A DNA stretch of 64,000 nt from the NCBI RefSeq assembly GCF_005845215.1, contig NZ_SPHO01000006.1, positions 186,001 through 250,000 of the forward strand, in the 5' to 3' direction. The position numbers and the translations under genes are program-made. The notes under the pieces were generated by a model. That model was given only the letters and a program-made list of their open reading frames with translations. It searched no databases and was not told where the DNA came from. This DNA comes from Clostridium sp. 1001271st1 H5. GTDB taxonomy: Bacteria > Bacillota > Clostridia > Lachnospirales > Lachnospiraceae. Shown one piece after another: positions 50,680-59,977 of the stretch. The first letter of the stretch is position 1; each line of letters begins with the position of its first letter.

Positions 50680-51150
50680 TCAATCCTCCTTTATTCCCGA
50701 AGCCTTTCTAAATGCTTCTGCTAATAATATGTAATTCTCTCTGGTCGGTATCCAAGTTCCTTGTTCCCAAGCCGAGAGGGTAGAACGATTGATACCAGAA
50801 AATGCAGCAAATTCAACCTGTGTCATATGTAGTTCTGTCCGTACCTCTTTCAGCTTCTGATGATATGGATAATCAATAAATTTGTTAAAGTCATCGAAAA
50901 GTAATTCTTTTTTAATCTGAAGCACCTCGGCTATCTTGATTGCGTTGTTATAATCAAATGGGGATTTTAGATTTTCATAATTTACAATCGTTGCGTGGTT
51001 GACGCCTATCAGAGCGGCAAGCTCTTTTCCTAACAGCCCTCTGAAATTTCGATAGTATCTCAACTGTTCATGTGGCGGGGCAGAACGCTCAACAAAACTC
51101 CACCTATACCGTAAGTGCATCAACCATGTGCCATTCTTGACTGCATACAA
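50680..51150 (-). CDS. Regulator with two tandem XRE-type HTH domains
   Basis: Up to 156 residues; start uncertain (TTG 51150 or ATG 51120). First HTH: FRGLLGKELAALIGVNHATI followed by NYENL; second HTH: LHMTQVEFAAFSGINRSTLS followed by WEQG. It sits at the ICE end, directly before the macrodomain gene, and may control that gene or ICE excision. Confidence 0.65.
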   Translation of the reverse strand: MYAVKNGTWLMHLRYRWSFVERSAPPHEQLRYYRNFRGLLGKELAALIGVNHATIVNYENLKSPFDYNNAIKIAEVLQIKKELLFDDFNKFIDYPYHQKLKEVRTELHMTQVEFAAFSGINRSTLSAWEQGTWIPTRENYILLAEAFRKASGIKED

Positions 51151-51170
51151 CTCTGTGTGATTGAGAATGG

Positions 51171-51566
51171 TATCGCATTATCAATGCAGCCGTGACAGGG
51201 TACAAAGCATCCCAGCATCCGGGAATTGGCCGCATTGACAATGGCGTCCACCTGCAGGCGGGTAATATCACCCTGCCATATGGATATACGGTCCCCAAAG
51301 GGAATACTGCTTCCATACTGTTCCTGTACATCCGGTATATCCTCCAGACCCAGAATTCCTTTTTCCCTGGCCTCCTCCCTCAGGAATTCATCCTGAATCT
51401 CCAGGAAACCAGCCGGAAGGGGCTTGGGCATGCGGATATTCATCAGGGAGCGCATAACCCTGCGCCTGTCCCCCGGCCTCACCTCCATATCCCTGTACAG
51501 GACCGAATCTGTCTTAAGTGCGTCCACAATATAGTCCAGACGCTGTTCCTGGTCCATCTGCCTCAT
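51171..51566 (-). pseudogene. Host macrodomain gene, N-terminal part (cut by the ICE)
   Basis: Reads ISIWQGDITRLQVDAIVNAA and CFVPCHGCIDNA, then leaves the family sequence; the remaining codons to 51120 are ICE DNA. The zinc and ADP-ribose loop after CHGC is lost, so it cannot be active. ATG at 51566 overlaps the sirtuin stop (ATGA), a conserved coupling in sirtuin-macrodomain operons. Confidence 0.9.
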
Positions 51567-52564
51567 GACTGTCTGCTCCTTTCCCGGAAACCGGTACTGC
51601 TTTCCTGCATACCGGGCCTATTTTCAAGCGCACCGGGCTCATTTTCCCGCATACCGCTCCCATCATCCGTTCCGGCAGATGCTGGTGTCAGATGCTCCAG
51701 TACACCGGCAATGTCCGCCCCCAGCACCAAAGACCGGTCCATGATGTCAGCCGGCGCCCACGCCTGCTCCAGGTTAATGCTGACATAATATGCATTGTCC
51801 CACTGCTTTGTCATCTGCCAGAAGGGATATTTGATGATGCCGGGCGTGTTCATTCCCACTCCCAATTCCAGGAAAACCAGACGTTTTTCCTGGTTGTTCC
51901 TCAGAAATGTTTCATAACGCACCGCTGCCCTGTACCATGCCTCATCCTCCACAAAATAACCGTCGCACCGCAGGTGCACTTCCATATCGCCTCCGCAGAC
52001 AGGACACTTTGGCACCAGACCGGAGGGAATCCTGCAGTCCTTCTGCTCCCTCACCATGGCCCTGACAAGGGATTCATTGTCATACAGCTTCTTATGGCAG
52101 GCCCGTTTGCACTGGAACAAACCGTAATCACCCTGGGTTGCAAATATACGCTCATCCTGAAAACCGGCCAGCCAGAACTGATGGTCCACATTGGTGGTCA
52201 GGACAAAGTGGTTCTTATCCTTCATCATCCCATACAGGTCCCTGTACAGCTTTGCCGCCGGCATGTCATAACGGTTATAATAAATGTGGCGGCTCCAGTA
52301 GGCCCATTTTTCCTCCTGGGTAGGAAACGGGTAGAATCCCGCCGAGTACATGTCCCTCATGCCGTACCTCTCTATAAACTCCTGGAAATGCTCCTCAAAC
52401 CGCCTGCCGGCGTAGGTCAGGCCCGCTGCCGCGGACAGGCCGCTGCCCGCACCGATGACAATGGCATCCGCCTGTTCCAGACGCTGTCTCAGCAGCTCTT
52501 TGTTCCGCTCTAACTGCTCTTTGTTCTGCTCCAACAGCCCCTTATTCCGTTCCCTGACTTCCAT
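51563..52564 (-). CDS. Class M sirtuin (SirTM)
   Basis: 333 residues. After a coiled-coil N-terminus: AIVIGAGSGLSAAAGLTYAG (NAD-binding), FVLTTNVDHQFWLAGFQ, a Cys pair in CPVCGG with Cys further upstream (zinc), and FLELGVGMNTPGIIKYPFW. SirTM enzymes ADP-ribosylate proteins, in known cases the lipoylated GcvH-like carrier, and the partner macrodomain reverses this. GcvH-L and LplA2 genes are not in the window. The C-terminal ~35 residues are low-complexity. Confidence 0.85.
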   Translation of the reverse strand: MEVRERNKGLLEQNKEQLERNKELLRQRLEQADAIVIGAGSGLSAAAGLTYAGRRFEEHFQEFIERYGMRDMYSAGFYPFPTQEEKWAYWSRHIYYNRYDMPAAKLYRDLYGMMKDKNHFVLTTNVDHQFWLAGFQDERIFATQGDYGLFQCKRACHKKLYDNESLVRAMVREQKDCRIPSGLVPKCPVCGGDMEVHLRCDGYFVEDEAWYRAAVRYETFLRNNQEKRLVFLELGVGMNTPGIIKYPFWQMTKQWDNAYYVSINLEQAWAPADIMDRSLVLGADIAGVLEHLTPASAGTDDGSGMRENEPGALENRPGMQESSTGFRERSRQS

Positions 52565-52609
52565 TATCCCACTTCCTTTGTTTGATTTCCTGGGTTCTGC
52601 CCAGCCGGT

Positions 52610-53251
52610 TCACCGGCGCTCCACCGCGCCGAAGGGACATACCTCCAGACAGTTTCCGCACCGGATGCAGTGTTCCCCAAGTATCTCAAACGGAACCCGT
52701 TCCATGGTTATGCATTTCTGCGGACATCTGGAATAGCAGATTCTGCATCCGCGGCATTGGCTGGTGATAAAATATCCGACCTCTTCTTCCCTATCCCAAT
52801 CCCCAATTAAAAATCCCTGTCTTATAATGGGTTTTGCGGACAAATCAAAATACTCTCCCCTTCCCCCTGTTATGCAGAACACAGTCAGGGCCATGCGGCT
52901 TTCCCTGTCAGGATATATCTCCGCCATATAAGGGTTCTCTTCAAATACACGGTCCAACAGTCCGGGCCCCAGCTCCTTCACCCGGCCCTGGATGGATATG
53001 GCCTTTTTGCTGAGGGAGCCTTGGCCCCCGGTCATTCCGCTGATGGCCACATACTTCTGTTCTGTCAGCTGCCGGTAAAACTCCTTGCCCTTAGCCGTAA
53101 TAAAATACAGGGTATTTTCATCCGCCAGCATAATATCAATGACCCTGGCCGCAGGATGCCCGTCCCTGTCCACAGTGGCAAACACAGCAGAATGGATTTC
53201 GTCCTTTAATATCTTAAGATAATCTCCGGTCTTTCCGGTACTCAATGTCAT
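52610..53251 (-). CDS. Flavin-type PNPOx-like domain fused to two [4Fe-4S] ferredoxin motifs
   Basis: 213 residues from ATG 53251. N-terminal split-barrel of the pyridoxamine oxidase/flavin-reductase type (SAVFATVDRDGHPAARVIDI). C-terminal CRGCRICYSRCPQKC and CIRCGNCLEVCPFGAVE each bind a 4Fe-4S cluster. Likely a cytosolic electron-transfer or reductase protein with FMN. It precedes the sirtuin by 46 bases and may share a transcript. Substrate unknown. Confidence 0.8.
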   Translation of the reverse strand: MTLSTGKTGDYLKILKDEIHSAVFATVDRDGHPAARVIDIMLADENTLYFITAKGKEFYRQLTEQKYVAISGMTGGQGSLSKKAISIQGRVKELGPGLLDRVFEENPYMAEIYPDRESRMALTVFCITGGRGEYFDLSAKPIIRQGFLIGDWDREEEVGYFITSQCRGCRICYSRCPQKCITMERVPFEILGEHCIRCGNCLEVCPFGAVERR

Positions 53252-53403
53252 CCCATCCTTTCCAGGGCAGCCGCCCAATCTGCTTTTATTATAACCGGCC
53301 CGCAGGACATGGTAAATTACGCACTATAAAGTGCCATGGTATCCAAAAGATACCGTTCTGATATGACGGATGAATCCCCGCTGTCTCCCTCTTTCCAGCC
53401 CAG

Positions 53404-53937
53404 TCACTGCTTCTTCATCCGCTTCTTCATCCGCTCCATCAACATCTTCATGGTTTCCATATCAGGCACCGCAGCATCCCAGTCACTGCCGAAGAAACGG
53501 TAAAAGGAAAACAGCTGTTCCAGATTCAGCCAGTCTCCGTCCATGGCCGCAGTCAGCAGCCCTGCGATGCGGTTCACCATATACTTGTTCAATGTCTTCA
53601 TATCCTGTTCCGACAGCTGTCCATTGGCGTGCATGTCCTCAACCGGGCCATTCCTGAATACATAGTGGGTCACTGCCTTGGAAATGGCGTCAATATTATC
53701 CTTTCTGAGCAGTCGTTCCCTGGAATTTTCATTCAGCTGTGCAAACAATTCTGAATTCTCATCCATGAATTCCTGGTATACCATATTTTTAATGGTTATA
53801 CCATACTTTCTTCTCTTATAGGCCACCTTTCCCATGGAGACTCCAAACCGCTCCGCTATCTCCCTGTCCGTCATGCCTTCCTCATAATATAAATGCTTCA
53901 GCTCTTCCTCTGTCACTGTATTCCATTGATATTCCAT
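53404..53937 (-). CDS. HTH DNA-binding protein
   Basis: 177 residues from ATG 53937 (GGAG upstream). N-terminal HTH of the Myb/sigma-4 type (LKHLYYEEGMTDREIAERFG, VSMGKVAYKRRKYGI), helical rest, Lys/Met-rich end. Resembles small Clostridia regulators of unknown target. Stands alone between the ptb operon terminator and the flavin protein. Confidence 0.6.
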   Translation of the reverse strand: MEYQWNTVTEEELKHLYYEEGMTDREIAERFGVSMGKVAYKRRKYGITIKNMVYQEFMDENSELFAQLNENSRERLLRKDNIDAISKAVTHYVFRNGPVEDMHANGQLSEQDMKTLNKYMVNRIAGLLTAAMDGDWLNLEQLFSFYRFFGSDWDAAVPDMETMKMLMERMKKRMKKQ

Positions 53938-54063
53938 ACTTTTCTCCAAATCACTTCTCGTATTTAATGAAATTGCTTATGGCGCCGTGCAGCACATCAT
54001 CCGTTTTTCCCGGTGTCCTGATTTCATTTTATTATAACCAGCCCCAGAGGAAAAGACAAGTTA

Positions 54064-54091
54064 AAAGGCGGGACACTTAATGCATCCCGCC
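54064..54091 (-). terminator. Terminator of the por-buk-ptb operon
   Basis: AAGGCGGGA-TGCATTAAGTG-TCCCGCCTT, followed by TTAACTTG on the minus strand, 50 bases after the ptb stop codon. Confidence 0.8.
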
Positions 54092-54144
54092 TTCCGGCAT
54101 CTCCGTCCGGACATCACATAAAGACTGTCCTCTTTTTTACTTCT

Positions 54145-55047
54145 TTATAATCCCTGTACGATGGCCGTTAAAATGGAATCGTACTTATCCTCAGGCGTAT
54201 CCGTCCTGCTGGTCATAACCACAGGCACTGTGGTGCCGTTCAGGGTGCCGGAGGATACCATATGGGCAAAATAGGTCAGGGATTTCGTAAATATATTGCC
54301 TGCACATAAATCCGGCATCAGCAGGATATCCGGCTGTCCGGCCACCTGGCTGGTGATGCCCTTGTGTCTGGCCGCATCCGCTGAAAGGGCATTATCCAGG
54401 GCCAATGGACCGTCCACCAGACAGTTTTTAATCTGGCCCCTCCGGGCAGCCATACTCAGCATGGCTGCGTCTATGGTGGACTGCATCTTGGGATTCACCA
54501 CCTCCACCGGGGTGATTACAGCCACCTTTGGACACTGGATTCCCAGCTTTCCGGCCAGCTTTACCGCATTATTGATAATTTTTACCTTTTCGCTGTAATC
54601 CGGCGCCACATTTACCGCACAGTCCGTGGCAATCATCAGACGGCCCTGGTATTCCATTACCGTGGCCTGGCTCAGCTGGCCTCCCTCCGGCACAAACCCA
54701 TATGCTTCCTTGTCCAGTATGGCCCGCATGAAGCTGGCTGTCTGCATAAGACCCTTCATGGGAATATCTGCTTCTTTGTCCTTAACCATTCTGCAGGCCA
54801 TCCTGGCAGCCTCCCGCTCGTCCCCGCAGGGTATGATGTGGTAATCCTCAGCCTTCTCTCCCATGCCGGCCAGCAGTTCCCTGATTCTGTCTTCCAGACC
54901 AATGAGGATGGGCTCTATGACTCCCTTTCTCCTGGCTGTGACAACAGCCTCCAGCACATCATCGTCATGGGCGTTGGCCAATACCAGGCGTTTCCTGATA
55001 GTCCGGCTCCTAATATAATCTTCCATTTCCTGGAAATTATGAAACAT
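54145..55047 (-). CDS. ptb: Phosphate butyryltransferase
   Basis: 300 residues from ATG 55047 (GGGAGGAG upstream). LVLANAHDDDVLEAVVTARR, DIPMKGLMQTASFMRAIL, and DGPLALDNALS with PDILLMPDLCAGNI match phosphate acetyl/butyryltransferases of the Ptb type. It turns acyl-CoA plus phosphate into acyl-phosphate. Follows buk here; last gene of the operon. Chain-length preference cannot be read from sequence. Confidence 0.9.
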   Translation of the reverse strand: MFHNFQEMEDYIRSRTIRKRLVLANAHDDDVLEAVVTARRKGVIEPILIGLEDRIRELLAGMGEKAEDYHIIPCGDEREAARMACRMVKDKEADIPMKGLMQTASFMRAILDKEAYGFVPEGGQLSQATVMEYQGRLMIATDCAVNVAPDYSEKVKIINNAVKLAGKLGIQCPKVAVITPVEVVNPKMQSTIDAAMLSMAARRGQIKNCLVDGPLALDNALSADAARHKGITSQVAGQPDILLMPDLCAGNIFTKSLTYFAHMVSSGTLNGTTVPVVMTSRTDTPEDKYDSILTAIVQGL

Positions 55048-55076
55048 ATTGTGTCTCCTCCCTGTCGTCAACCCGG

Positions 55077-56150
55077 TCAATCCTTCAGTTCCTTTATCTC
55101 TTCTTCCCCCCGCAGGGCTGCCAGTGTGTTCAGTCCCAGGGACTGCATCTCATATTCCCCCGGATAAACCGCAATGGGGGCAATGAAGGATACCCTGCGC
55201 GATACGCTCTCCACAATCCGCCTGGAGTGGGCAATGCCGCCGGTGAACACAATGGCATCCACCCGGCCCATGAGTACGGTGGCTGCCGCCCCGATTTCCT
55301 TGGCAATCTGGTAGCACATGGCGTCCAGCACCTCACCGCAGGCCTGGTCCCCTGCTGCCGCCCTCTCTTCCACGGTCTTTACGTCATTTTCGCCTACATA
55401 TGCCATAAGACCTGCGTTTCCGTTGATAAGCCTGCGGATTTCGGTATATGTATATGTTCCAGAATAACACATTTTAATCAAATCTCCAATGGGCACCGAG
55501 CAGCACCGGTTGGTGGAAAAGGGTCCGTCCCCGTCTATGGCATTGTTGGCATCCACCAGCCTGCCCTTTTTATGTGCCGCAATGCTGATGCCTCCCCCCA
55601 TGTGGATAACCACCAGGTTCAGGTCTTTATAGTCCTTTCCTGCATCCTTTGCATACTGCCTGCCCGCAGCCCTGTGGTTCAGCACATGGAAACTGCTGCG
55701 GCGCTTAATCTGGGGCAGTCCGCTGTAGCGGGCCAGGGGTTCAAATTCGTCTGTGGTAGGAGGGTCCACGGTAAATGCCTGGGGTCCCTGTCCGGAAAAC
55801 TCATACGCCAGCTTAAGGCCCAGGTCCGTGGCGTGATTCCCATATTTCTCACTGGCGGACTGTTCCAGCATCTTTTTGGTGATGCGGTACACACCGCCCA
55901 CTATGGGCTCTGTGTGTCCGCCTCTGGTAACCACCGCGTCAAGTCCGGATATGAGAATTCCTTTTTCCTTCAGATAGCCTTCAATGGCCTGTTTCCTGAA
56001 TTCAGACTGTTCCCATATGGTTGAAAATCCTTCCAGCTCCCTGGCAGGATGGACAATGCTGTCCTTGAACACGCAGTTCTCATTTTCATAGTAGGCAATC
56101 TTGGTGGATGTGGAGCCAAGATTGATTGCAGCAATCTTATACACCTTCAT
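55077..56150 (-). CDS. buk: Butyrate kinase
   Basis: 357 residues. AINLGSTSTKIAYYENE (phosphate 1), VVIHMGGGISIAAHKKGR (phosphate 2/adenosine) and FTGGIAHSRRI are ASKHA-fold motifs of butyrate/acetate kinases; length fits Buk. It makes ATP from acyl-phosphate. Starts 25 bases after the transporter gene and ends just before ptb. Confidence 0.9.
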   Translation of the reverse strand: MKVYKIAAINLGSTSTKIAYYENENCVFKDSIVHPARELEGFSTIWEQSEFRKQAIEGYLKEKGILISGLDAVVTRGGHTEPIVGGVYRITKKMLEQSASEKYGNHATDLGLKLAYEFSGQGPQAFTVDPPTTDEFEPLARYSGLPQIKRRSSFHVLNHRAAGRQYAKDAGKDYKDLNLVVIHMGGGISIAAHKKGRLVDANNAIDGDGPFSTNRCCSVPIGDLIKMCYSGTYTYTEIRRLINGNAGLMAYVGENDVKTVEERAAAGDQACGEVLDAMCYQIAKEIGAAATVLMGRVDAIVFTGGIAHSRRIVESVSRRVSFIAPIAVYPGEYEMQSLGLNTLAALRGEEEIKELKD

Positions 56151-56174
56151 ATAGTTCTGTCTCTCCTGTTCTTC

Positions 56175-57572
56175 CTAAATAATGTGAAGCCCTATGGCTG
56201 CGTACATGAAGGCAACCATAATGGGAATCCACAGCACTGCTATGACAAATCCCACCTTTGTCATCTGGCCCAGCCTCCAATAGCCGTAGTCGTAGGTGGC
56301 CATGGGTATAGGGTCCAGAGGCAGAAGGAAAATGCACTTGGATGTGTAGCCCAGAATCAGTACCAGATACATGGGATTGATTCCCGCCTTCTCCGCAAGA
56401 ATCACAATCAGGGGCACACATACAGCCAGCACCGCATTGCCTACCGGTACCAGGAAATGGATGAACAGGCCAAAAGCAGTCACCACCAGCATGATTACCA
56501 GCATGGAGCTTCCCACCAGTCCTCCCAGGAACTGGTTGCTAATCCACTCGGCGCTGCCCTGCTGGCTCAAAATCATGGCAAGGGCATTGGAAGCGCCTAC
56601 AATCAGAAGGCCGGCCCATCCGGTGGCGTCCACTGCCTTCTTCCAGTCCATTAAATCCACCTTCGGAAGGAAGAATACGGCAGAACAGGTCAGTGATATC
56701 AGGGTCAAATCCAGCTTTGTCCATGTCTGGGTAAGCCACAGCAGCAGGGTAATGCCGAATATGACGGAGAACTTCATCTCATCGCGGGTCAGGCTTCCCA
56801 GCTCTTTCCGCTTCTCCTTCACATTATCCAGTCCCTGTACCTCATCAATCTCCGGCTTCACCAGCACGCTGAGGATGAACCAGGCCAGCAGGGTCAGCAC
56901 CACTGCCAGTGGTGCGCCAATCAGCGTCCACTGCAAAAAGGTCACATCCTGGCCCGCTATGTTCTTTAACAGGTTGATGCACAGCACATTGATGCCGCTG
57001 CCAACAGGCGTGGCAAACCCGCCCAGGCAGGCTGCAATGGGAATTCCCATCATCATGCTGCGTCCGAATCTGGACTTGCCGGGCAGACAGCCGTTTTCCT
57101 TTAACAGGGTGTATCCGATTCCGCTGAGGATAATGGTGGTGGGGATATCCGCCAGCACCGTGGATATGACTGCTGAGCATATCATGAAGCTTAACAGCAC
57201 CATCCTGCTCTTCTTCCCCAGCATGGGGGTGATATACAGGGATATCCTGTATCCCAGACCGCAGTCAATGAATGCCCTGGCAATGATGCCTGAGGACAGC
57301 ATAAAGAAGATGGTGGTGATTCCAAAATTCTGCATTATCACATTCGTGGTCTGTACCCCGGTCAGTCCGGGTATAAACAGCAGCAAACAGGATGATATGC
57401 CAATGGGTATGAATTCAGTGACCCAGGTAATGATGGCGCACACCATCAGCACAATGGCCCTCCACCCTTCCACGCTCAATCCCTCGGGAGGGGTCATCCT
57501 GCTGCAGACCACATAGAGTAAAATCGTAATTATCATCCAGACATATTTTCTAACCCCGTTTTTTTGTTCCAT
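56175..57572 (-). CDS. SLC13/DASS-family transporter
   Basis: 465 residues, about 11 hydrophobic segments. ATPVGSGINVL in the middle and LVPVGNAVLAVCVPLI near the end are the two family SNT-like helix-hairpin repeats (here without the usual Ser-Asn-Thr triad). Members take up dicarboxylates, sulfate or related acids with sodium. Position between the oxidoreductase and acyl-kinase genes suggests it imports the organic acid fed into this pathway, or exports the product. Confidence 0.85.
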   Translation of the reverse strand: MEQKNGVRKYVWMIITILLYVVCSRMTPPEGLSVEGWRAIVLMVCAIITWVTEFIPIGISSCLLLFIPGLTGVQTTNVIMQNFGITTIFFMLSSGIIARAFIDCGLGYRISLYITPMLGKKSRMVLLSFMICSAVISTVLADIPTTIILSGIGYTLLKENGCLPGKSRFGRSMMMGIPIAACLGGFATPVGSGINVLCINLLKNIAGQDVTFLQWTLIGAPLAVVLTLLAWFILSVLVKPEIDEVQGLDNVKEKRKELGSLTRDEMKFSVIFGITLLLWLTQTWTKLDLTLISLTCSAVFFLPKVDLMDWKKAVDATGWAGLLIVGASNALAMILSQQGSAEWISNQFLGGLVGSSMLVIMLVVTAFGLFIHFLVPVGNAVLAVCVPLIVILAEKAGINPMYLVLILGYTSKCIFLLPLDPIPMATYDYGYWRLGQMTKVGFVIAVLWIPIMVAFMYAAIGLHII

Positions 57573-57612
57573 AGCTACCCCCTTACGGCGCCCTGTGGGC
57601 GGGCGCCCTCTC

Positions 57613-58479
57613 TTATTCTGCTCCCAGCCGTTTCTGATAGTTTGCTGTTATGTAATCCTGGAATATCTTTACCTCTTCCTCTGTGATACCCTTAAAACGC
57701 TTCTGCAGCTTCAGGTATTCACCCAGAGGCTTTAACTCCTTGGGTTTCACAGTCACCCGCACCTTGCCGTCCTCACATTCATAGAGCACCCATGCTCCTG
57801 TCTGGACTGCCATCCGGGCCACCTCCACGCTCTTGGCCGGTTCATAGCCCCATCCGGTTGGACACGGACAAAAGATATGAAGCAGGCGCGGCCCCCTGAT
57901 GTCCTTTGCCTTCTGCACTTTTTTGCGCAGGTCCGGTATGTTGGCAATGCTGGCGGATGCGCAGTAAGGAATACCGTGGGCCATGGCGATTCCCAGTAAA
58001 TCCTTCTTACATACGCTCTTTCCTCCGGGAGTGGTGGTGGTCCAGGCCCCCACAGGCGTGGCGGAACTGCCCTGGATTCCGGTGTTCATGTATGCCTCGT
58101 TGTCATAGCAGATATAGAGCACATCCTCCCCGCGCTCCATCATGCCGGACAGGGACTGCAGTCCGATATCCAGGGTCCCGCCGTCGCCTGCAAATGCCAC
58201 CACATGGGAGTGGTTGTTTCCCTGTACCTCATATCCGGCCCGTATACCGGTGGCAATGGCTGCCGAATTTTCCAGATTTCCCTGGAAGGCAGACACCTTG
58301 ATTCCTGTCTCGCAGCCAAATCCGCAGAATAAGGCGGAACATCCCGGCGGAATGACCAGGGTGGTGTCCTGCCCCAGCACATCCAGCACATTGCGGATAA
58401 TCAGTTCCATACCACAGCCCGCGCAGGCGCTTACGCCGTGGGCCACATATCCCTTTGATTCTGTCCTTATATCTATCAT
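57613..58479 (-). CDS. 2-oxoacid:ferredoxin oxidoreductase, beta (thiamine diphosphate) subunit
   Basis: 288 residues. ACAGCGMELIIRNVLDVLG holds cluster cysteines, GDGGTLDIGLQSLSGMMERG and CYDNEAYMNTGIQ are the thiamine diphosphate-binding motif (GDG...NN-like). Works with the alpha, gamma and delta subunits to oxidise a 2-oxoacid to acyl-CoA and CO2 with ferredoxin. Separate subunit genes make it an archaeal-like POR/VOR rather than the fused clostridial PFOR. Confidence 0.9.
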   Translation of the reverse strand: MIDIRTESKGYVAHGVSACAGCGMELIIRNVLDVLGQDTTLVIPPGCSALFCGFGCETGIKVSAFQGNLENSAAIATGIRAGYEVQGNNHSHVVAFAGDGGTLDIGLQSLSGMMERGEDVLYICYDNEAYMNTGIQGSSATPVGAWTTTTPGGKSVCKKDLLGIAMAHGIPYCASASIANIPDLRKKVQKAKDIRGPRLLHIFCPCPTGWGYEPAKSVEVARMAVQTGAWVLYECEDGKVRVTVKPKELKPLGEYLKLQKRFKGITEEEVKIFQDYITANYQKRLGAE

Positions 58480-59672
58480 GCTTTACGCACCTCCCTGATT
58501 CCCATTGCATGCTCCGTGTCACAGTCAATCCAGACGGGCTCCTCTGACGGCTCTCCTTCCAGTATGTCCTGGTATACCCTGGTTATGGTATCCAGGCTGA
58601 TGTCCCTGCCTGCCAGGCCTGCAATGTAATCCTTGACCAGACAGTCTCCAGGCAGGGCTGACTTTGTCTCTGTCCACAGGGGCGTACCCTGTCCGCCAAA
58701 TCCCGTGGTGCGGTCCAGGACAGCCACCTTTTTAATGTCTCCGATAACGCTTCTCAGTTTCCTGTAAGGGAACGGCCGGAAGGATACCACCTTCACCACG
58801 CCCACCTTCCTGCCTTCGGCCCGCAGTTTATCGGATATGTATTTTGCTGTTCCGGCCATGGAGCCCAGACATACAATCACAGCCTCTGCGTCCTCCATAT
58901 TGTAGCCTTCCACCGTGGATTTCCTGCGGCCGAATTTTGCCGCAAATTCCTCAAACACTTCTTCCATTACAGTCTCTGCATTCACAAATCCCCTGGACTG
59001 CTGGTACTTCATCTCGGTAATCTCATTGGAGCCGGTCAGGTTGTCGATGACCAGAGGATTGGCAGGGTCCAGATACATGTTCTTCTTACCGTATTCACCT
59101 ACAAATGCGTCGATTTCCTCCTGCTCCGGCACCACCAGCTTCTGCATGGAATGGGAAAGGAAAAATCCGTCCAGACAGACCATGGCAGGCGTCAGCACCC
59201 GGTCATCCTCCGCAATGCGGTAGGCCATAATCATTGTGTCGTAGACATCCTGGACATTCTCGCAGTACAGCTGAATCCATCCGCTGTCCCTCTCAGCCAT
59301 GGAGTCCTGATGGTCGCACCAAAGGCTCCAGGGGGATGCCAGGGAACGGTTCACCACGGGCATCACAATGGGTACGCGGCAGCCGGAAACCACATTCAGC
59401 ACCTCATGCATCAGGGCCAGCCCCACGGAAGCAGTTGCTGTGGCGCACCGGATTCCTGTAAGCTGGGCTCCCAGGGCGCAGCTCATGGCTGTGTGCTCTG
59501 ATTCCACCCGTATGTACTTTGCGTCCAGTTCCCCGCTGTCACAGAGTTCAGACAGTTTTTCCGCAATGGTGCTCTGAGGGGTTATGGGGTAGGCGGAGAC
59601 TACCTTTACCTTTGCCATCCTGATGGCTTCCACTGCCGCCCCGTTTCCATCCAACATCTTGTAATGAGCCAT
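58476..59672 (-). CDS. 2-oxoacid:ferredoxin oxidoreductase, alpha subunit
   Basis: 398 residues. MLDGNGAAVEAIRMAKVKVV and SAYPITPQSTIAEKLSEL start the pyruvate-binding PYR domain; CALGAQLTGIRCATATASVG and FRPFPYRKLRSVIGDIKKVA are conserved. Supplies the second thiamine diphosphate half-site and CoA-binding region. Overlaps beta by four bases (ATGA). Confidence 0.9.
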   Translation of the reverse strand: MAHYKMLDGNGAAVEAIRMAKVKVVSAYPITPQSTIAEKLSELCDSGELDAKYIRVESEHTAMSCALGAQLTGIRCATATASVGLALMHEVLNVVSGCRVPIVMPVVNRSLASPWSLWCDHQDSMAERDSGWIQLYCENVQDVYDTMIMAYRIAEDDRVLTPAMVCLDGFFLSHSMQKLVVPEQEEIDAFVGEYGKKNMYLDPANPLVIDNLTGSNEITEMKYQQSRGFVNAETVMEEVFEEFAAKFGRRKSTVEGYNMEDAEAVIVCLGSMAGTAKYISDKLRAEGRKVGVVKVVSFRPFPYRKLRSVIGDIKKVAVLDRTTGFGGQGTPLWTETKSALPGDCLVKDYIAGLAGRDISLDTITRVYQDILEGEPSEEPVWIDCDTEHAMGIREVRKA

Positions 59673-59977
59673 TATTCCACACTCCTCTCATCTATCATGG
59701 TAATGCAATGTCTGGGACATTCATTGGCGCAGATTCCGCACCCCTTACAGTAATCCCACATGATTTCGATACATTCCTTTTTTTCTTTGTCCACAGTGAT
59801 TACATTGGCCGGACAGTACATGGCGCAGGTGCCGCACTTAATGCAGGCATCGTAGTCCACCTTTGGCCGTTCCAGTCTCCAGCTTCCCGTGTTGCCGGAG
59901 TCAAATATGTAGGCGCATGGCCCCTGTACGTTACATCTGTCTTGTCTGGTTGTAGCTGTCTCTTGCTGCTTTTGCAT
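59672..59977 (-). CDS. 2-oxoacid:ferredoxin oxidoreductase, delta (ferredoxin) subunit
   Basis: 101 residues from ATG 59977. CIKCGTCAMYCPANVITV and CKGCGICANECPRHCITM bind two 4Fe-4S clusters. It carries electrons from the catalytic subunits to free ferredoxin. Overlaps the end of the gamma gene by 47 bases and the alpha start by one. Confidence 0.9.
   Translation of the reverse strand: MQKQQETATTRQDRCNVQGPCAYIFDSGNTGSWRLERPKVDYDACIKCGTCAMYCPANVITVDKEKKECIEIMWDYCKGCGICANECPRHCITMIDERSVE

Larger units (their letters stand above)
1..51172. mobile_element. Integrative conjugative element, one end, with two nested elements
   Basis: Tn1549/CTn-like backbone genes (pcfB, relaxase, mobC, DUF3991/TOPRIM, SNF2 helicase, parA/parB) occupy both flanks of two inserted elements. 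The right boundary is placed where a host macrodomain gene stops matching its family, at about 51171. The left part, expected to hold the coupling protein, VirB4 and the rest of the secretion genes, lies outside the window. No integrase that clearly belongs to this backbone is visible. The backbone is interrupted by the prophage and by a mobilizable transposon and appears to have lost DNA between parB and the helicase. Confidence 0.75.
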
